DNA of 64,000 bases, taken from VRUE01 sp963764365 (lineage in GTDB: Bacteria; Actinomycetota; Thermoleophilia; Solirubrobacterales; 70-9). Shown one piece after another: positions 17,038-25,608 of the stretch (position 1 is its first letter; every line of letters starts with the position of its first letter). The notes under the pieces were generated by a model. The model saw only the letters and a program-made list of their open reading frames with translations, was not told where the DNA came from and ran no database searches. A program made the position numbers and the translations under genes. The stretch spans positions 310,001-374,000 of the forward strand of contig CAVXSI010000020.1 of NCBI GenBank assembly GCA_963764365.1, written 5' to 3'.

Positions 17038-17135
17038 GGGCCTGGCTCGTGACCGGCCCGCCGGGTCGCGGCCTCGCCTTCGCGATCGACTTCGCGGTGG
17101 CGGTGCGCCGCGGGCTGCTGCGGCGCGCGCGATAG
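17034..17135 (+). CDS. Very small predicted protein (33 aa)
   Basis: A GTG overlapping the TGA of the CtaG-like gene (GTGA) opens a 33-codon frame reading MRAWLVTGPPGRGLAFAIDF then AVAVRRGLLRRAR. The hydrophobic middle with basic ends suggests a small membrane-associated peptide. The start-stop overlap and position just before tig support translation. I recall similar short VTGP-containing proteins in related actinobacteria, but cannot confirm this here. Confidence 0.45.
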   Translation: MRAWLVTGPPGRGLAFAIDFAVAVRRGLLRRAR

Positions 17136-17148
17136 GGTCCTGCGCTCG

Positions 17149-18531
17149 ATGGAGCCGACCGTCAAAGAGCTGCCGGACTCGCGGGTCGAGGTCGAGGTCG
17201 AGGTCCCGGCCGCCGAGGTCGAGCGCGCGATCAACCGCGCCGCCCGCGGGCTGGCGCGGGAGACGCGGATGCCCGGCTTCCGCAAGGGCAAGGCGCCGCC
17301 GTCGCTGGTGATCCAGCGGCTCGGCTTCGCCGCCGTGCTCGAGGAGGCGATCCGCGAGGCGCTGCCGGAGTGGTACGAACGGGCGCTGCTCGGGTCGGGC
17401 ATCGCCCCGGTCGGCGACCCCAGCGTCGAGGTCGTCTCGACTCCCGAGGCGGCCGGCGAGCCGCTCCAGTTCAAGTTCTCGATCGGCGTCCGCCCGCCGG
17501 CCGAGTTGGGCGAGTACAAGGGCCTCGAGGTGGGGCGGGCCGAGCCCGAGCCGGCGGAGGAGATCGTCAACACCGAGGTCGAGCGGATCCGCGAGAGCTT
17601 CGCCCGGCTGGAGCCGGTCGAGCGGGCCGCGGCCGAGGGCGACGCCCTGCTGATCGACTTCGAGGGCCAGGTCGACGGCAAGGCGTTCGAGGGCGGCGTC
17701 GCCGGCGACTACCTGCTGGAGCTGGGCAGCGGCCAGCTGATCGAGGGCTTCGAGGAGCAGCTCGCCGGGGCGAGCGCCGGCGAGTCCCGTCAGGTCGAGG
17801 TCGGCTTCCCAGAGGACTACCGGGCCGAGGACCTGGCCGGCAAGGACGCCGTCTTCGAGGTCGAGGTGAAGGAGGTGCGGGAGAAGATCCTGCCCGAGCT
17901 CGACGACGACTTCGCCTCCGAGGCCTCGGAGTTCGACACCCTGGAGGAGTTGCGCGCCGACATCGCCGAGCGGCTGGCCGAGGTGATGGATGAGCGGATC
18001 GAGCAGGACTTTCGCGTCGCCGCGGTCGACGCCGCTGCTGCGCAGGCGACGGTCGCGCTGCCGGAGGAGCTGGCCAAGGCTCGCGCCGAGGAGCGCTGGG
18101 AGCGGGTCGAGCGGCAGCTCGCATCGCGCGGGATGAGCCCCGACACCTACCTGCAGATGCAGGGGAAGACGCGCGATGAGGCGATCGAGGAGTCGCAGGC
18201 CGACGCCGAAGCGGAGCTGAAGCGCGAGGCGGTGCTGGCGGCGATCGCCGAGGCGGAGGAGATCGAGGTCGCCGAGGAGGAGATGGTCGAGGCGCTCGAG
18301 CACACCGCCGAACACGAGCGCACCAGCCCCGAGAAGCTGCTGAAGCGGCTGCGGGAGAACGGCCGCGACGCGATGATCCGCGAAGACATCCGCATCCGCA
18401 AGGCGATCGACCTGGTCGCCGAGTCGGCGAAGCCGATCCCGCTCGAGCAGGCCGAGGCGCGGGAGGCGATCTGGACGCCGGAGAAGGAGAAAGAGGAGGC
18501 CGGCTCCCTCTGGACGCCGGGCGACGACTGA
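17149..18531 (+). CDS. tig: Trigger factor (ribosome-associated chaperone/PPIase)
   Basis: The 460-residue protein has all three trigger-factor parts: the ribosome-binding domain with the GFRKGKAPPSLV signature (about residues 42-53), the FKBP-type peptidyl-prolyl isomerase domain (EGDALLIDFEGQVDGKAFEG and GSGQLIEGFEEQLAGASAGE), and a helical C-terminal chaperone domain. It meets nascent chains at the ribosome exit tunnel. It stands directly before clpP, the standard tig-clpP-clpX arrangement, though clpX is displaced here by about 2.5 kb of other genes. Confidence 0.97.
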   Translation: MEPTVKELPDSRVEVEVEVPAAEVERAINRAARGLARETRMPGFRKGKAPPSLVIQRLGFAAVLEEAIREALPEWYERALLGSGIAPVGDPSVEVVSTPEAAGEPLQFKFSIGVRPPAELGEYKGLEVGRAEPEPAEEIVNTEVERIRESFARLEPVERAAAEGDALLIDFEGQVDGKAFEGGVAGDYLLELGSGQLIEGFEEQLAGASAGESRQVEVGFPEDYRAEDLAGKDAVFEVEVKEVREKILPELDDDFASEASEFDTLEELRADIAERLAEVMDERIEQDFRVAAVDAAAAQATVALPEELAKARAEERWERVERQLASRGMSPDTYLQMQGKTRDEAIEESQADAEAELKREAVLAAIAEAEEIEVAEEEMVEALEHTAEHERTSPEKLLKRLRENGRDAMIREDIRIRKAIDLVAESAKPIPLEQAEAREAIWTPEKEKEEAGSLWTPGDD

Positions 18532-18569
18532 GCCGTGGCCCGCCGGATGCCTTCTATAGAGTGCGCGCC

Positions 18570-19154
18570 ATGAGCCCACTGGTGCCGATGGTGGTCGAGC
18601 AGACGTCGCGCGGCGAGCGCGCGTTCGACATCTACTCGCGCCTGCTCAGCGAGCGGATCGTCTTCCTGGGGACGCCGGTCACCGAGGACATCGCCAACCT
18701 GATCGTCGCTCAGCTGCTGCACCTCGAGTCCGAGGACCCGGACAAGGACATCAGCCTCTACATCAACTCCCCCGGCGGCTCGGTCTACGCCGGCCTGGCG
18801 ATCTACGACACGATGCAGTTCATCAAGCCCGACGTGCAGACGATCTGCGTCGGCATCGCGATGAGCATGGGTGCGCTGCTGCTCTGCGGCGGCGCCGCCG
18901 GCAAGCGGATGTCGCTGCCGAACTCGAAGATCCTCATCCACCAGGTCTCGGCCGGCTTTCAGGGTCAGGCGACCGACATCGAGATCCACGCCAAGGAGAT
19001 CCTCGACACGCGCCGCCGGCTCGACGAGATCATCGCCAAGCACACGAATCAGCCGTTCGACAAAGTGACGAGCGACACCGATCGCGACTACTTCATGAGC
19101 GCCGAGGAGGCGAAGGAGTACAGCATCGTCGACCGGGTCATCGAGCACCACTGA
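18570..19154 (+). CDS. clpP: ATP-dependent Clp protease proteolytic subunit
   Basis: The protein of 194 residues contains the ClpP serine-protease core: SLYINSPGGSVYAGLAIYDT, the nucleophile S99 in GIAMSMGALLL and H124 in ILIHQVSAG. It assembles into a double heptamer that degrades proteins unfolded by ClpX or ClpC. A GTG at 18561 would add three residues; the ATG at 18570 puts the conserved PMVVEQTSRGERAFDIYSRL near the usual distance. TATAGA at about 18555 may be a -10 element. Only one clpP copy is in the window. Confidence 0.96.
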   Translation: MSPLVPMVVEQTSRGERAFDIYSRLLSERIVFLGTPVTEDIANLIVAQLLHLESEDPDKDISLYINSPGGSVYAGLAIYDTMQFIKPDVQTICVGIAMSMGALLLCGGAAGKRMSLPNSKILIHQVSAGFQGQATDIEIHAKEILDTRRRLDEIIAKHTNQPFDKVTSDTDRDYFMSAEEAKEYSIVDRVIEHH

Positions 19155-19165
19155 GGTGGTGGGGG

Positions 19166-19283
19166 GGCGGCGATCCCGGCAGGGGTTCCGCTTAACTTTT
19201 TGCGAAGGGGAGTAGAAGGGCTGGCGCCCGGAGCGGCGCGCGCAAAAAGTACAAGACGCTCCACCCCTGCCGGGATCGCCGCC
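19166..19283 (+). repeat. Large hairpin element, type B copy 1 (clpP-M23 gap)
   Basis: Outer arms of 21 bp are perfectly complementary: the left begins GGCGGCGATCCCGGCAGGGG and the right ends CCTGCCGGGATCGCCGCC. Inside are the family constants TCCGCTTAACTTTTT on the left and AAAAAGTACAAGACGCTCC on the right, with an inner stem ACTTTTTGCG/CGCAAAAAGT. The right arm also encodes part of the next protein (TPAGIAA). Confidence 0.85.
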
Positions 19284-19781
19284 TTCCTTCTCGCCGTCGT
19301 CGTGCTCGCTCACCCGGTCGCTTCGTTTGGAAGCTGGGGGAGGGATGGGGGCGTTGCGTACTTCGCGCATGTCTTTCCGGTGGACGGGCCGCACGGCACG
19401 CGCGGGCCGATCGGCGAATTCGGGGCGCCGCGCGACGGCGGCCGCACCCACGAAGGCTTCGACATCGTCGCCGCCTGCGGCACGCCGCTGGCCGCCGCGG
19501 CGACCGGACGGGTGCTGCGCGCCGGCTACGACCCGGTGCTCTACGGCAACTACCTGCTGATCCACGGCGAGAGCGAACACCGCAGCTTCTTCTACGCCCA
19601 CCTGCGCCAGCCGGCCGCAGTCCACCGTGGCGACCGCGTCTGGGCCGGCGAGTCGGTCGGCGCAGTCGGCAGGACCGGCAACGCCCGCACCGTCGGCTGC
19701 CACCTCCACTTCGAGATCCACGTCCGAGGCCGCCCGGTGAACCCCGAGCCCGAACTGCGCCGCTGGGACCGCTACAGCTGA
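19200..19781 (+). CDS. M23-family (LytM-like) peptidase, secreted
   Basis: The catalytic region has the M23 zinc signature HEGFDIVAACGTPLAAAATG (HxGxD) and the late CHLHFEIHVRG (HLHFE), so it should cleave peptidoglycan cross-bridges or act as a LytM-type activator. A hydrophobic signal segment (IAAFLLAVVVLAHPVAS) precedes it. No ATG is available: the longest frame opens with a TTG at 19200 inside the hairpin element, and the positively charged n-region (ARAKSTRR) is encoded by that element. The true start could be another rare codon. Stand-alone gene of up to 193 residues. Confidence 0.78.
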   Translation: MRRGVEGLAPGAARAKSTRRSTPAGIAAFLLAVVVLAHPVASFGSWGRDGGVAYFAHVFPVDGPHGTRGPIGEFGAPRDGGRTHEGFDIVAACGTPLAAAATGRVLRAGYDPVLYGNYLLIHGESEHRSFFYAHLRQPAAVHRGDRVWAGESVGAVGRTGNARTVGCHLHFEIHVRGRPVNPEPELRRWDRYS

Positions 19782-19988
19782 GGGGACTATCTTCCAAACC
19801 GACCGGGTCGCCGACGCTCCCACCCCCGCGCGAGGGGGTACCGGGTCGACACGGTCGTGCTGCTTCCGCTTTTCGTCCGGAGCGGGCATCTATGGCTCGC
19901 AGTCCAGGCGCTCGAAACCGCGTGGTTGCGAGCGCATCGGTAGACCCGGCCCGCACTCCTGCAGAGGACGAGGAGCGAGACACCGTGG

Positions 19989-20276
19989 TCAGCCGGCGGC
20001 GGCCACGACCTCGCCGGAGCTTCGCTCCGTCGGTGCTGCCAGGAGCGGGACTATGTGCTCCTTCATCCATGGGCCGCCGATCTCGGACTTGATCCGCTCC
20101 TCAGTCTCGAGGTCGGGGAAGGTGAGGATCAGGATCGCGTGGCGCTCGTCAACCCGAACCAGGTTGGCGGCAAGCCCGCCGGCATCGACGAGCTGTCGGC
20201 AGACGTCCTCGGCCGAGGCGATGAGATCCCCTGGAAGGGGCCGCTCGAAGCGAAGGTGGTTGACGACGATGCGCAT
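19989..20276 (-). CDS. Small hypothetical protein (ferredoxin-like fold, ABM-like)
   Basis: A 95-residue protein reading MRIVVNHLRFERPLPGDLIA, then QLVDAGGLAANLVRVDERHA and ILILTFPDLETEERIKSEIG with GPWMKEHIVPLL. The alternation of strands and two helices, and the EIGGPWMKEHIVP segment, resemble antibiotic-biosynthesis-monooxygenase-like dimeric alpha/beta proteins, but no catalytic residue can be assigned. The 205 bp between the M23 gene and this one contain a CCCCC/GGGGG hairpin near 19825 and a GCTCGCA/TGCGAGC inverted repeat near 19896-19934, with no further gene seen. Confidence 0.65.
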   Translation of the reverse strand: MRIVVNHLRFERPLPGDLIASAEDVCRQLVDAGGLAANLVRVDERHAILILTFPDLETEERIKSEIGGPWMKEHIVPLLAAPTERSSGEVVAAAG

Positions 20277-20426
20277 CTGGTGATCTTAGGCCGCCGACGC
20301 CGTCGGCCGTCGCATCGGCGCTGGCTCCGCGGAACCGCCTTGGCTGCGCAAAGTCGTGACGAAGTTGGTTCCGAATCGGCCCAGACTGCGCGCCACGCGC
20401 GCGGATCGGTCTGTCAGAATCCGGCT

Positions 20427-20816
20427 ATGCGCCGAAGGGAATCGTCTGAGCGGCTGGAGCGCGGCGAGGAGTTGATGCAGCTCAACCGCACCGCATTCGA
20501 TCGCAACACGCAGGTCTTCGAGCGAGTGATGGCGGCCCTGGATCGCCACGAGCAGATGTTCGAGGAGAACCAGATCTTCATGCGGGACATGAACCGCAGG
20601 AACGAGATCGTGACCCAGCAGATCATCGGCGACCATCAGAAGTTCATGAAAGGCCTGAGCGTGCGGGACGAGAAGGCCGACCGCGAGCGCGCGAAGGCCG
20701 ATCGCAAAACCGACAAGATCCTGGGCGAGCTGAAGGATCTGCGGGAAGAGTCGCGGGCCCAACGCCAAGCGCTCCTGGCGATGATCGACCGCCTACCGCC
20801 CGCACAAGCCGCTTAG
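20427..20816 (+). CDS. Hypothetical coiled-coil protein
   Basis: The 129-residue protein is almost all charged helix (for example RDEKADRERAKADRKTDKIL and GELKDLREESRAQRQALLAM) with no signal peptide or membrane segment. Heptad-like spacing suggests a coiled coil. I do not recognise a family and the neighbours give no hint. The start was taken at the first ATG (20427); the frame is open for about 370 bp upstream without conserved features. Confidence 0.6.
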   Translation: MRRRESSERLERGEELMQLNRTAFDRNTQVFERVMAALDRHEQMFEENQIFMRDMNRRNEIVTQQIIGDHQKFMKGLSVRDEKADRERAKADRKTDKILGELKDLREESRAQRQALLAMIDRLPPAQAA

Positions 20817-20835
20817 AACCTGTCTCGAAGCCCTT

Positions 20836-20996
20836 AGGGTCCATCCGAAAACCCCCGCGCACGCCTGGCGGCGGCGGACACTGCGCGGTGCGGCGTCCTC
20901 GGTCGGCCAATAGCGCCGCTATCCGGCCCCTCTGCGTCCTTGCCCCGCTTGGTCCGGCGCTCGCCAATCGCACACGCGGATTTTCGGATGGACCCT
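20836..20996. repeat. Large hairpin (161 bp) between convergent genes
   Basis: AGGGTCCATCCGAAAA (20836-20851) is exactly complementary to TTTTCGGATGGACCCT (20981-20996), and the pairing resumes with CCGCG/CGCGG further in. An internal AGCG/CGCT hairpin lies near 20926-20936. It fills the gap between the coiled-coil gene and the convergent acetyltransferase and abuts the stop codon of the latter, so it could act as a two-way terminator, although no T-run follows. Confidence 0.65.
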
Positions 20997-21451
20997 TAGA
21001 GTTCGAGCTCGTAGGCGAACCACTCGCTGCGCTCGGCGCCGGTCGAGTCGTAGAGGCGCCGGGCGGCGAGGTTGTCGGGTTGGGTCTCCCACTCGAGGTG
21101 GTGGGCGCCGCGTTCGCGTGCGACGGCGGCACTCGCCTCGATCAGGGCGCGGCCGACGCCCTCGCCGCGAGCCGACTCGACGACGTAGAGGTCGTTCATC
21201 AGCACCATCTCGGCCGGCACCAGCGAGGTGAAGTGCCAGTAGAGGCAGGCGTAGCCGAGCAGCCGGTCGCCGTGCCGGGCGCCGAGCAGCATCCCGTCCT
21301 CGCTCGGGGCGAGGAAGCGGGCGAAGAAGGCGCGGTTGCGCCCGTCATCGACGTCTTCGACCCCGTAGAAGCGCTGGTAGGCGGCGATCAGCGGCAGCAG
21401 CTCCTCCAGCTGCGGCGCGGCGACCGGCTCGACTCGGACCTCGGCGGCCAT
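20996..21451 (-). CDS. GNAT family N-acetyltransferase
   Basis: The 151-residue protein shows the GNAT core: ELLPLIAAYQRFYGV, the strand GYACLYWHFTSL, VLMNDLYVVESARGEGVGRA with the acetyl-CoA pyrophosphate loop RGEGVGRALIE, and DNLAARRLYDSTGAERSEWF at the end. It resembles the small amine/diamine-type acetyltransferases (yeast Hpa2-like). The substrate is unknown. The ATG at 21451 is preferred to a longer open frame reaching 21622, because the upstream part is not GNAT-like. Confidence 0.85.
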   Translation of the reverse strand: MAAEVRVEPVAAPQLEELLPLIAAYQRFYGVEDVDDGRNRAFFARFLAPSEDGMLLGARHGDRLLGYACLYWHFTSLVPAEMVLMNDLYVVESARGEGVGRALIEASAAVARERGAHHLEWETQPDNLAARRLYDSTGAERSEWFAYELEL

Positions 21452-21600
21452 CGTCGCCACCGTATCGCGGCGCACGCAAGTGCCCGCCCGCAGGAAGGGA
21501 CGGCGCCGCTCCCGAAGTAAAGGGGCGAACCGAGAGGCCCGGCTTGCGGCTCCCTTTAAGCTTTGGGGGCGCGACGCCGGTAGGCAACTACCCGCCCCGC

Positions 21601-21615
21601 AAGGAGGGGATTCCG

Positions 21616-21618
<3 letters not shown>
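21601..21618 (+). promoter_or_regulatory. Shine-Dalgarno site that implies a CTG start for clpX
   Basis: AAGGAGG (21601-21607) is followed after 8 nt by CTG (21616-21618), exactly the spacing of a strong initiation site. No ATG, GTG or TTG occurs between it and the first conserved codons of ClpX; the nearest in-frame TTG is 72 nt upstream and lacks such a site. Confidence 0.65.
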
Positions 21619-22908
<1,290 letters not shown>

Positions 22909-22919
22909 TCCCTGCGTCT

Positions 22920-22954
22920 GGCGACTTTGTTTCGCATAGCGAAACAAAGTCGCC
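22920..22954. repeat. Short hairpin with ATA loop, copy 1 (clpX-valS gap)
   Basis: GGCGACTTTGTTTCGC, loop ATA, GCGAAACAAAGTCGCC: a perfect 16-bp stem starting 12 nt after the clpX stop and ending 17 nt before valS. The stem is AT-richer than its surroundings. There is no T-run after it, so it is not a standard intrinsic terminator. Confidence 0.8.
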
Positions 22955-22971
22955 AATAGACTCGGCGTCCC

Positions 22972-25608
22972 GTGCCTGACGAGCGCCTGAAGCGGCTGCA
23001 GGAAAGGACGCGCTACGACGCGGCCGAGGTAGAGGCGCGCGTGTTCGCCGAATGGATCGAGGGCGGTTACTTCCATCCGCTCGCCGAGGGGCGCCCTGAG
23101 GACAACTTCTCGGTCGCGATCCCGCCGCCGAACGTGACCGGCGCCCTGCACATGGGCCACGCGCTGAACGGCTCGATGCAGGACGCGCTGGTGCGGATGA
23201 ACCGGATGCGCGGCCGCAACACGCTGTGGACGCTGGGCACCGACCACGCGGGGATCGCCACTCAGGCGGTGGTCGAGAAAGGCCTGCGGGCGGAAGGGGT
23301 CGACCGCCACGAGCTCGGCCGCGAGGCGTTCGTCGAGCGGGTCTGGGCCTGGAAAGAGGAGTACGGCTCGCGGATCGTCGAGCAGTACAAGCGGCTCGGC
23401 GCCTCCTGCGACTACGAGCGCGAGCGCTTCACCCTCGACGAGGGCTACGTCCGCGCCGTCTACCGAGTCTTCAAGCAGCTCTACGACAAGGGCTACGTCT
23501 ACCGCGACAACTACATGGTCAACTGGGACCCGGGCTCGCACTCGGCGATCTCCGACCTCGAGGTCGAAAACCGCGAGGTCGAGGACACGCTCTACTCGAT
23601 CGACTATCCGGTCGAGGGCTCCGCGCGGGTGCTGACGGTGGCGACGGTGCGGCCGGAGACGATGCTGGCCGACGCCGCGGTCGCGGTCAACCCGGACGAC
23701 GCGCGCTACGCCGACCTGGTCGGCGAGCACTGCGTGCTGCCACTGGTCGGGAGACGGTTGCCGGTGATCGCCGACGAGCACGTCGACCCCGAGTTCGGCA
23801 CCGGGGCGCTGAAGATCACCCCGGGGCACGACCCGAACGACTTCGAGATCGGCCGCCGGCACGGGCTCGAGGAGATCGGCGCGATCGGCCCCGACGGGCG
23901 GATGACCGAGCAGGCCGGGGAGCGGTTCGCCGGCCTCACCGCCGCCGAGGCGCAGGAGGCGGTGGTCGCGGCGCTGCGTGAGGAGGGCCGGCTGCGCGAC
24001 GAGCAGCCCTACACCCACTCGGTCCCCTTCTCGCACCGCTCCGGCGAGCGGATCGAGCCGCTGATCTCGCTGCAGTGGTTCTGCCGCATGGACGAGCTGG
24101 CGAAGCCGGCGATCGAGGCGGTCGAGCGCGACGAGGTGCGGATCGCGCCGTCGCAGTGGAAGCGGGTCTACCTCGAATGGATGCGCGAGATCCGGCCCTG
24201 GTGCGTCTCGCGTCAGCTCTGGTGGGGGCACCGGATCCCGGTCTGGTACTGCGACCCCTGCGCGGAGGTCTATGTGACCGAAGGGCAGTCGCCCGGGCGC
24301 TGCGGCGCCTGCGGCGGCGAGCTGCGCCAGGAGGAGGACGTGCTCGACACCTGGTTCAGCTCGGCCCTTTGGCCGTTCGCGACCCTCGGCTGGCCCGAGG
24401 ACACGCCGGAGCTGCGCGCCTTCTACCCGACCAGCTTCCTCACCACCGCGCGCGAGATCCTCTTCCTCTGGGTAGCGCGGATGGTGATGACCGGGATCGA
24501 GTTCGCCGGCGACATCCCCTTCCGCGACATCTACGTGCACTCGGTGATCCAGGCCCGCGACGGGCGGCGGATGTCGAAGAGCCTCGGCACCGGGATAGAC
24601 CCGCTGGAGGAGATCGACAAGCACGGCGCCGATGCGCTGCGGTTCGGGCTGCTGGCAATGTCCTCGACTCAGGACGTGCGCTTCTCCGACGCCAAGGTGC
24701 AGCAGGGAGCGGATTTGGCGAACAAGCTCTGGAACGCCGGGCGATTGATTTTGCTGAATTGCAAATTCGAGCAGAATCAATCGCACATCAATGCGCGGCA
24801 GGACCAAGTTCCTGCCGCGGTCGCGGGTGGGACGGGCGCGCAGGGGGACGTTCTCTCTCCAACCCGGGTCGAGGACCGCTGGATCCTCTCCCGGCTCGAG
24901 GCGACGATCGCCTCGGTCACCGCGAAGCTCGAGGAATACGACTTCGCCCATGCTGCCCAGGAGGCCTACGCGTTCTTCTGGTCGGAGCTCTGCGACTGGT
25001 ACCTGGAGATCGCCAAGCCGCGGCTGTACGAGGGCGAGGCTGAGGTCTCGGCGATCCTGCTGCGGGCGCTGGAGCGGGTGCTCGGCCTGCTGCACCCGCT
25101 GATGCCGTTCGTCACCGAGGAGGTCTGGAGCTACCACCCGGCCCGCGACGGCCACCTCGCCGTGCACCGGTTCCCCGAGGCGGAGGGCGCGCTGCGCGAC
25201 CCCGAGGCCGAGGCGGAGGTGCGCGCCGCGATCGAGCTGACCCGGCGCCTGCGCGCCTGGCGCGACCTGGTCGAGGCGCCTGCGGCGACGGTGCTGCCGG
25301 CCCGGGTCGAGGGCGCGGAGCCGCAGGAGTTCGTCGGCCGCCTCGCCCGCATGGCCTTCACCGAGGACGGGGGAGACCCGGTCGCCGCGGTGGGGCCGGT
25401 GAAGATCCTCGCCTCGGCCGAGATCGATGCCGAGGCGGTCGCCGCGCGGCTGGAGGCGCGCCGCGAGGAGCTGCGCTCCGAGGTTTCCCGGGCCGAGGGC
25501 AAGCTCGGCAACGAGAAGTTCGTCGCCCGCGCCCCGGCCGAGGTCGTCGACGAGGAGCGCGAGAAGCTCGAGCGTTACCGGTTCGAGCTCGAGGAGCTCA
25601 GCGAATAG
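22972..25608 (+). CDS. valS: Valine--tRNA ligase
   Basis: This class I synthetase of 878 residues contains the HIGH-type motif in PPNVTGALHMGHALNGSMQD, the editing-domain region, the W-rich HRIPVWYC segment, a zinc-knuckle-like CDPCAEVY...CGACGGEL, and the KMSKS-type loop DGRRMSKSLGTGIDP. The C-terminal tRNA-arm coiled coil (EKLERYRFELEELSE) is present. It charges tRNA-Val and edits threonine. Between KMSKS and the anticodon-binding domain lies an unusual in-frame stretch of about 40 residues (LILLNCKFEQNQSHINARQD and following) encoded by low-GC hairpin DNA. GTG start. Confidence 0.96.
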   Translation: MPDERLKRLQERTRYDAAEVEARVFAEWIEGGYFHPLAEGRPEDNFSVAIPPPNVTGALHMGHALNGSMQDALVRMNRMRGRNTLWTLGTDHAGIATQAVVEKGLRAEGVDRHELGREAFVERVWAWKEEYGSRIVEQYKRLGASCDYERERFTLDEGYVRAVYRVFKQLYDKGYVYRDNYMVNWDPGSHSAISDLEVENREVEDTLYSIDYPVEGSARVLTVATVRPETMLADAAVAVNPDDARYADLVGEHCVLPLVGRRLPVIADEHVDPEFGTGALKITPGHDPNDFEIGRRHGLEEIGAIGPDGRMTEQAGERFAGLTAAEAQEAVVAALREEGRLRDEQPYTHSVPFSHRSGERIEPLISLQWFCRMDELAKPAIEAVERDEVRIAPSQWKRVYLEWMREIRPWCVSRQLWWGHRIPVWYCDPCAEVYVTEGQSPGRCGACGGELRQEEDVLDTWFSSALWPFATLGWPEDTPELRAFYPTSFLTTAREILFLWVARMVMTGIEFAGDIPFRDIYVHSVIQARDGRRMSKSLGTGIDPLEEIDKHGADALRFGLLAMSSTQDVRFSDAKVQQGADLANKLWNAGRLILLNCKFEQNQSHINARQDQVPAAVAGGTGAQGDVLSPTRVEDRWILSRLEATIASVTAKLEEYDFAHAAQEAYAFFWSELCDWYLEIAKPRLYEGEAEVSAILLRALERVLGLLHPLMPFVTEEVWSYHPARDGHLAVHRFPEAEGALRDPEAEAEVRAAIELTRRLRAWRDLVEAPAATVLPARVEGAEPQEFVGRLARMAFTEDGGDPVAAVGPVKILASAEIDAEAVAARLEARREELRSEVSRAEGKLGNEKFVARAPAEVVDEEREKLERYRFELEELSE
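24741..24819. repeat. Two in-frame hairpins inside valS
   Basis: GCGATTGATTTTGCT (24741-24755) pairs with AGCAGAATCAATCGC (24770-24784) with one mismatch, and the loop itself folds as GAATT-GCA-AATTC. A second hairpin follows: CGCGGCAGGA, six bases, TCCTGCCGCG (24794-24819). The first is strikingly AT-rich for this genome. Both are translated as part of ValS between its catalytic and anticodon-binding domains. Confidence 0.7.
25591..25608 (+). promoter_or_regulatory. Shine-Dalgarno site that implies an ATA start for folC
   Basis: GAGGAG (25591-25596) lies 8 nt before ATA (25605-25607), which overlaps the valS stop TAG (25606-25608) as ATAG. From this ATA the frame reads through the conserved FolC N-terminus. 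No ATG, GTG or TTG occurs in frame before that region. Confidence 0.55.

Noticed and set aside
16084..18579. An 831-codon minus-strand frame opposite the CtaG-like gene and tig
   Set aside because: Shadow of conserved + strand genes; no domain pattern and it crosses a gene boundary.
21480..21600. Possible riboswitch upstream of clpX (GGTAGGCAACTACCC-like segment)
   Set aside because: A short stem can be drawn, but no known riboswitch core matches and clpX is not a typical target.
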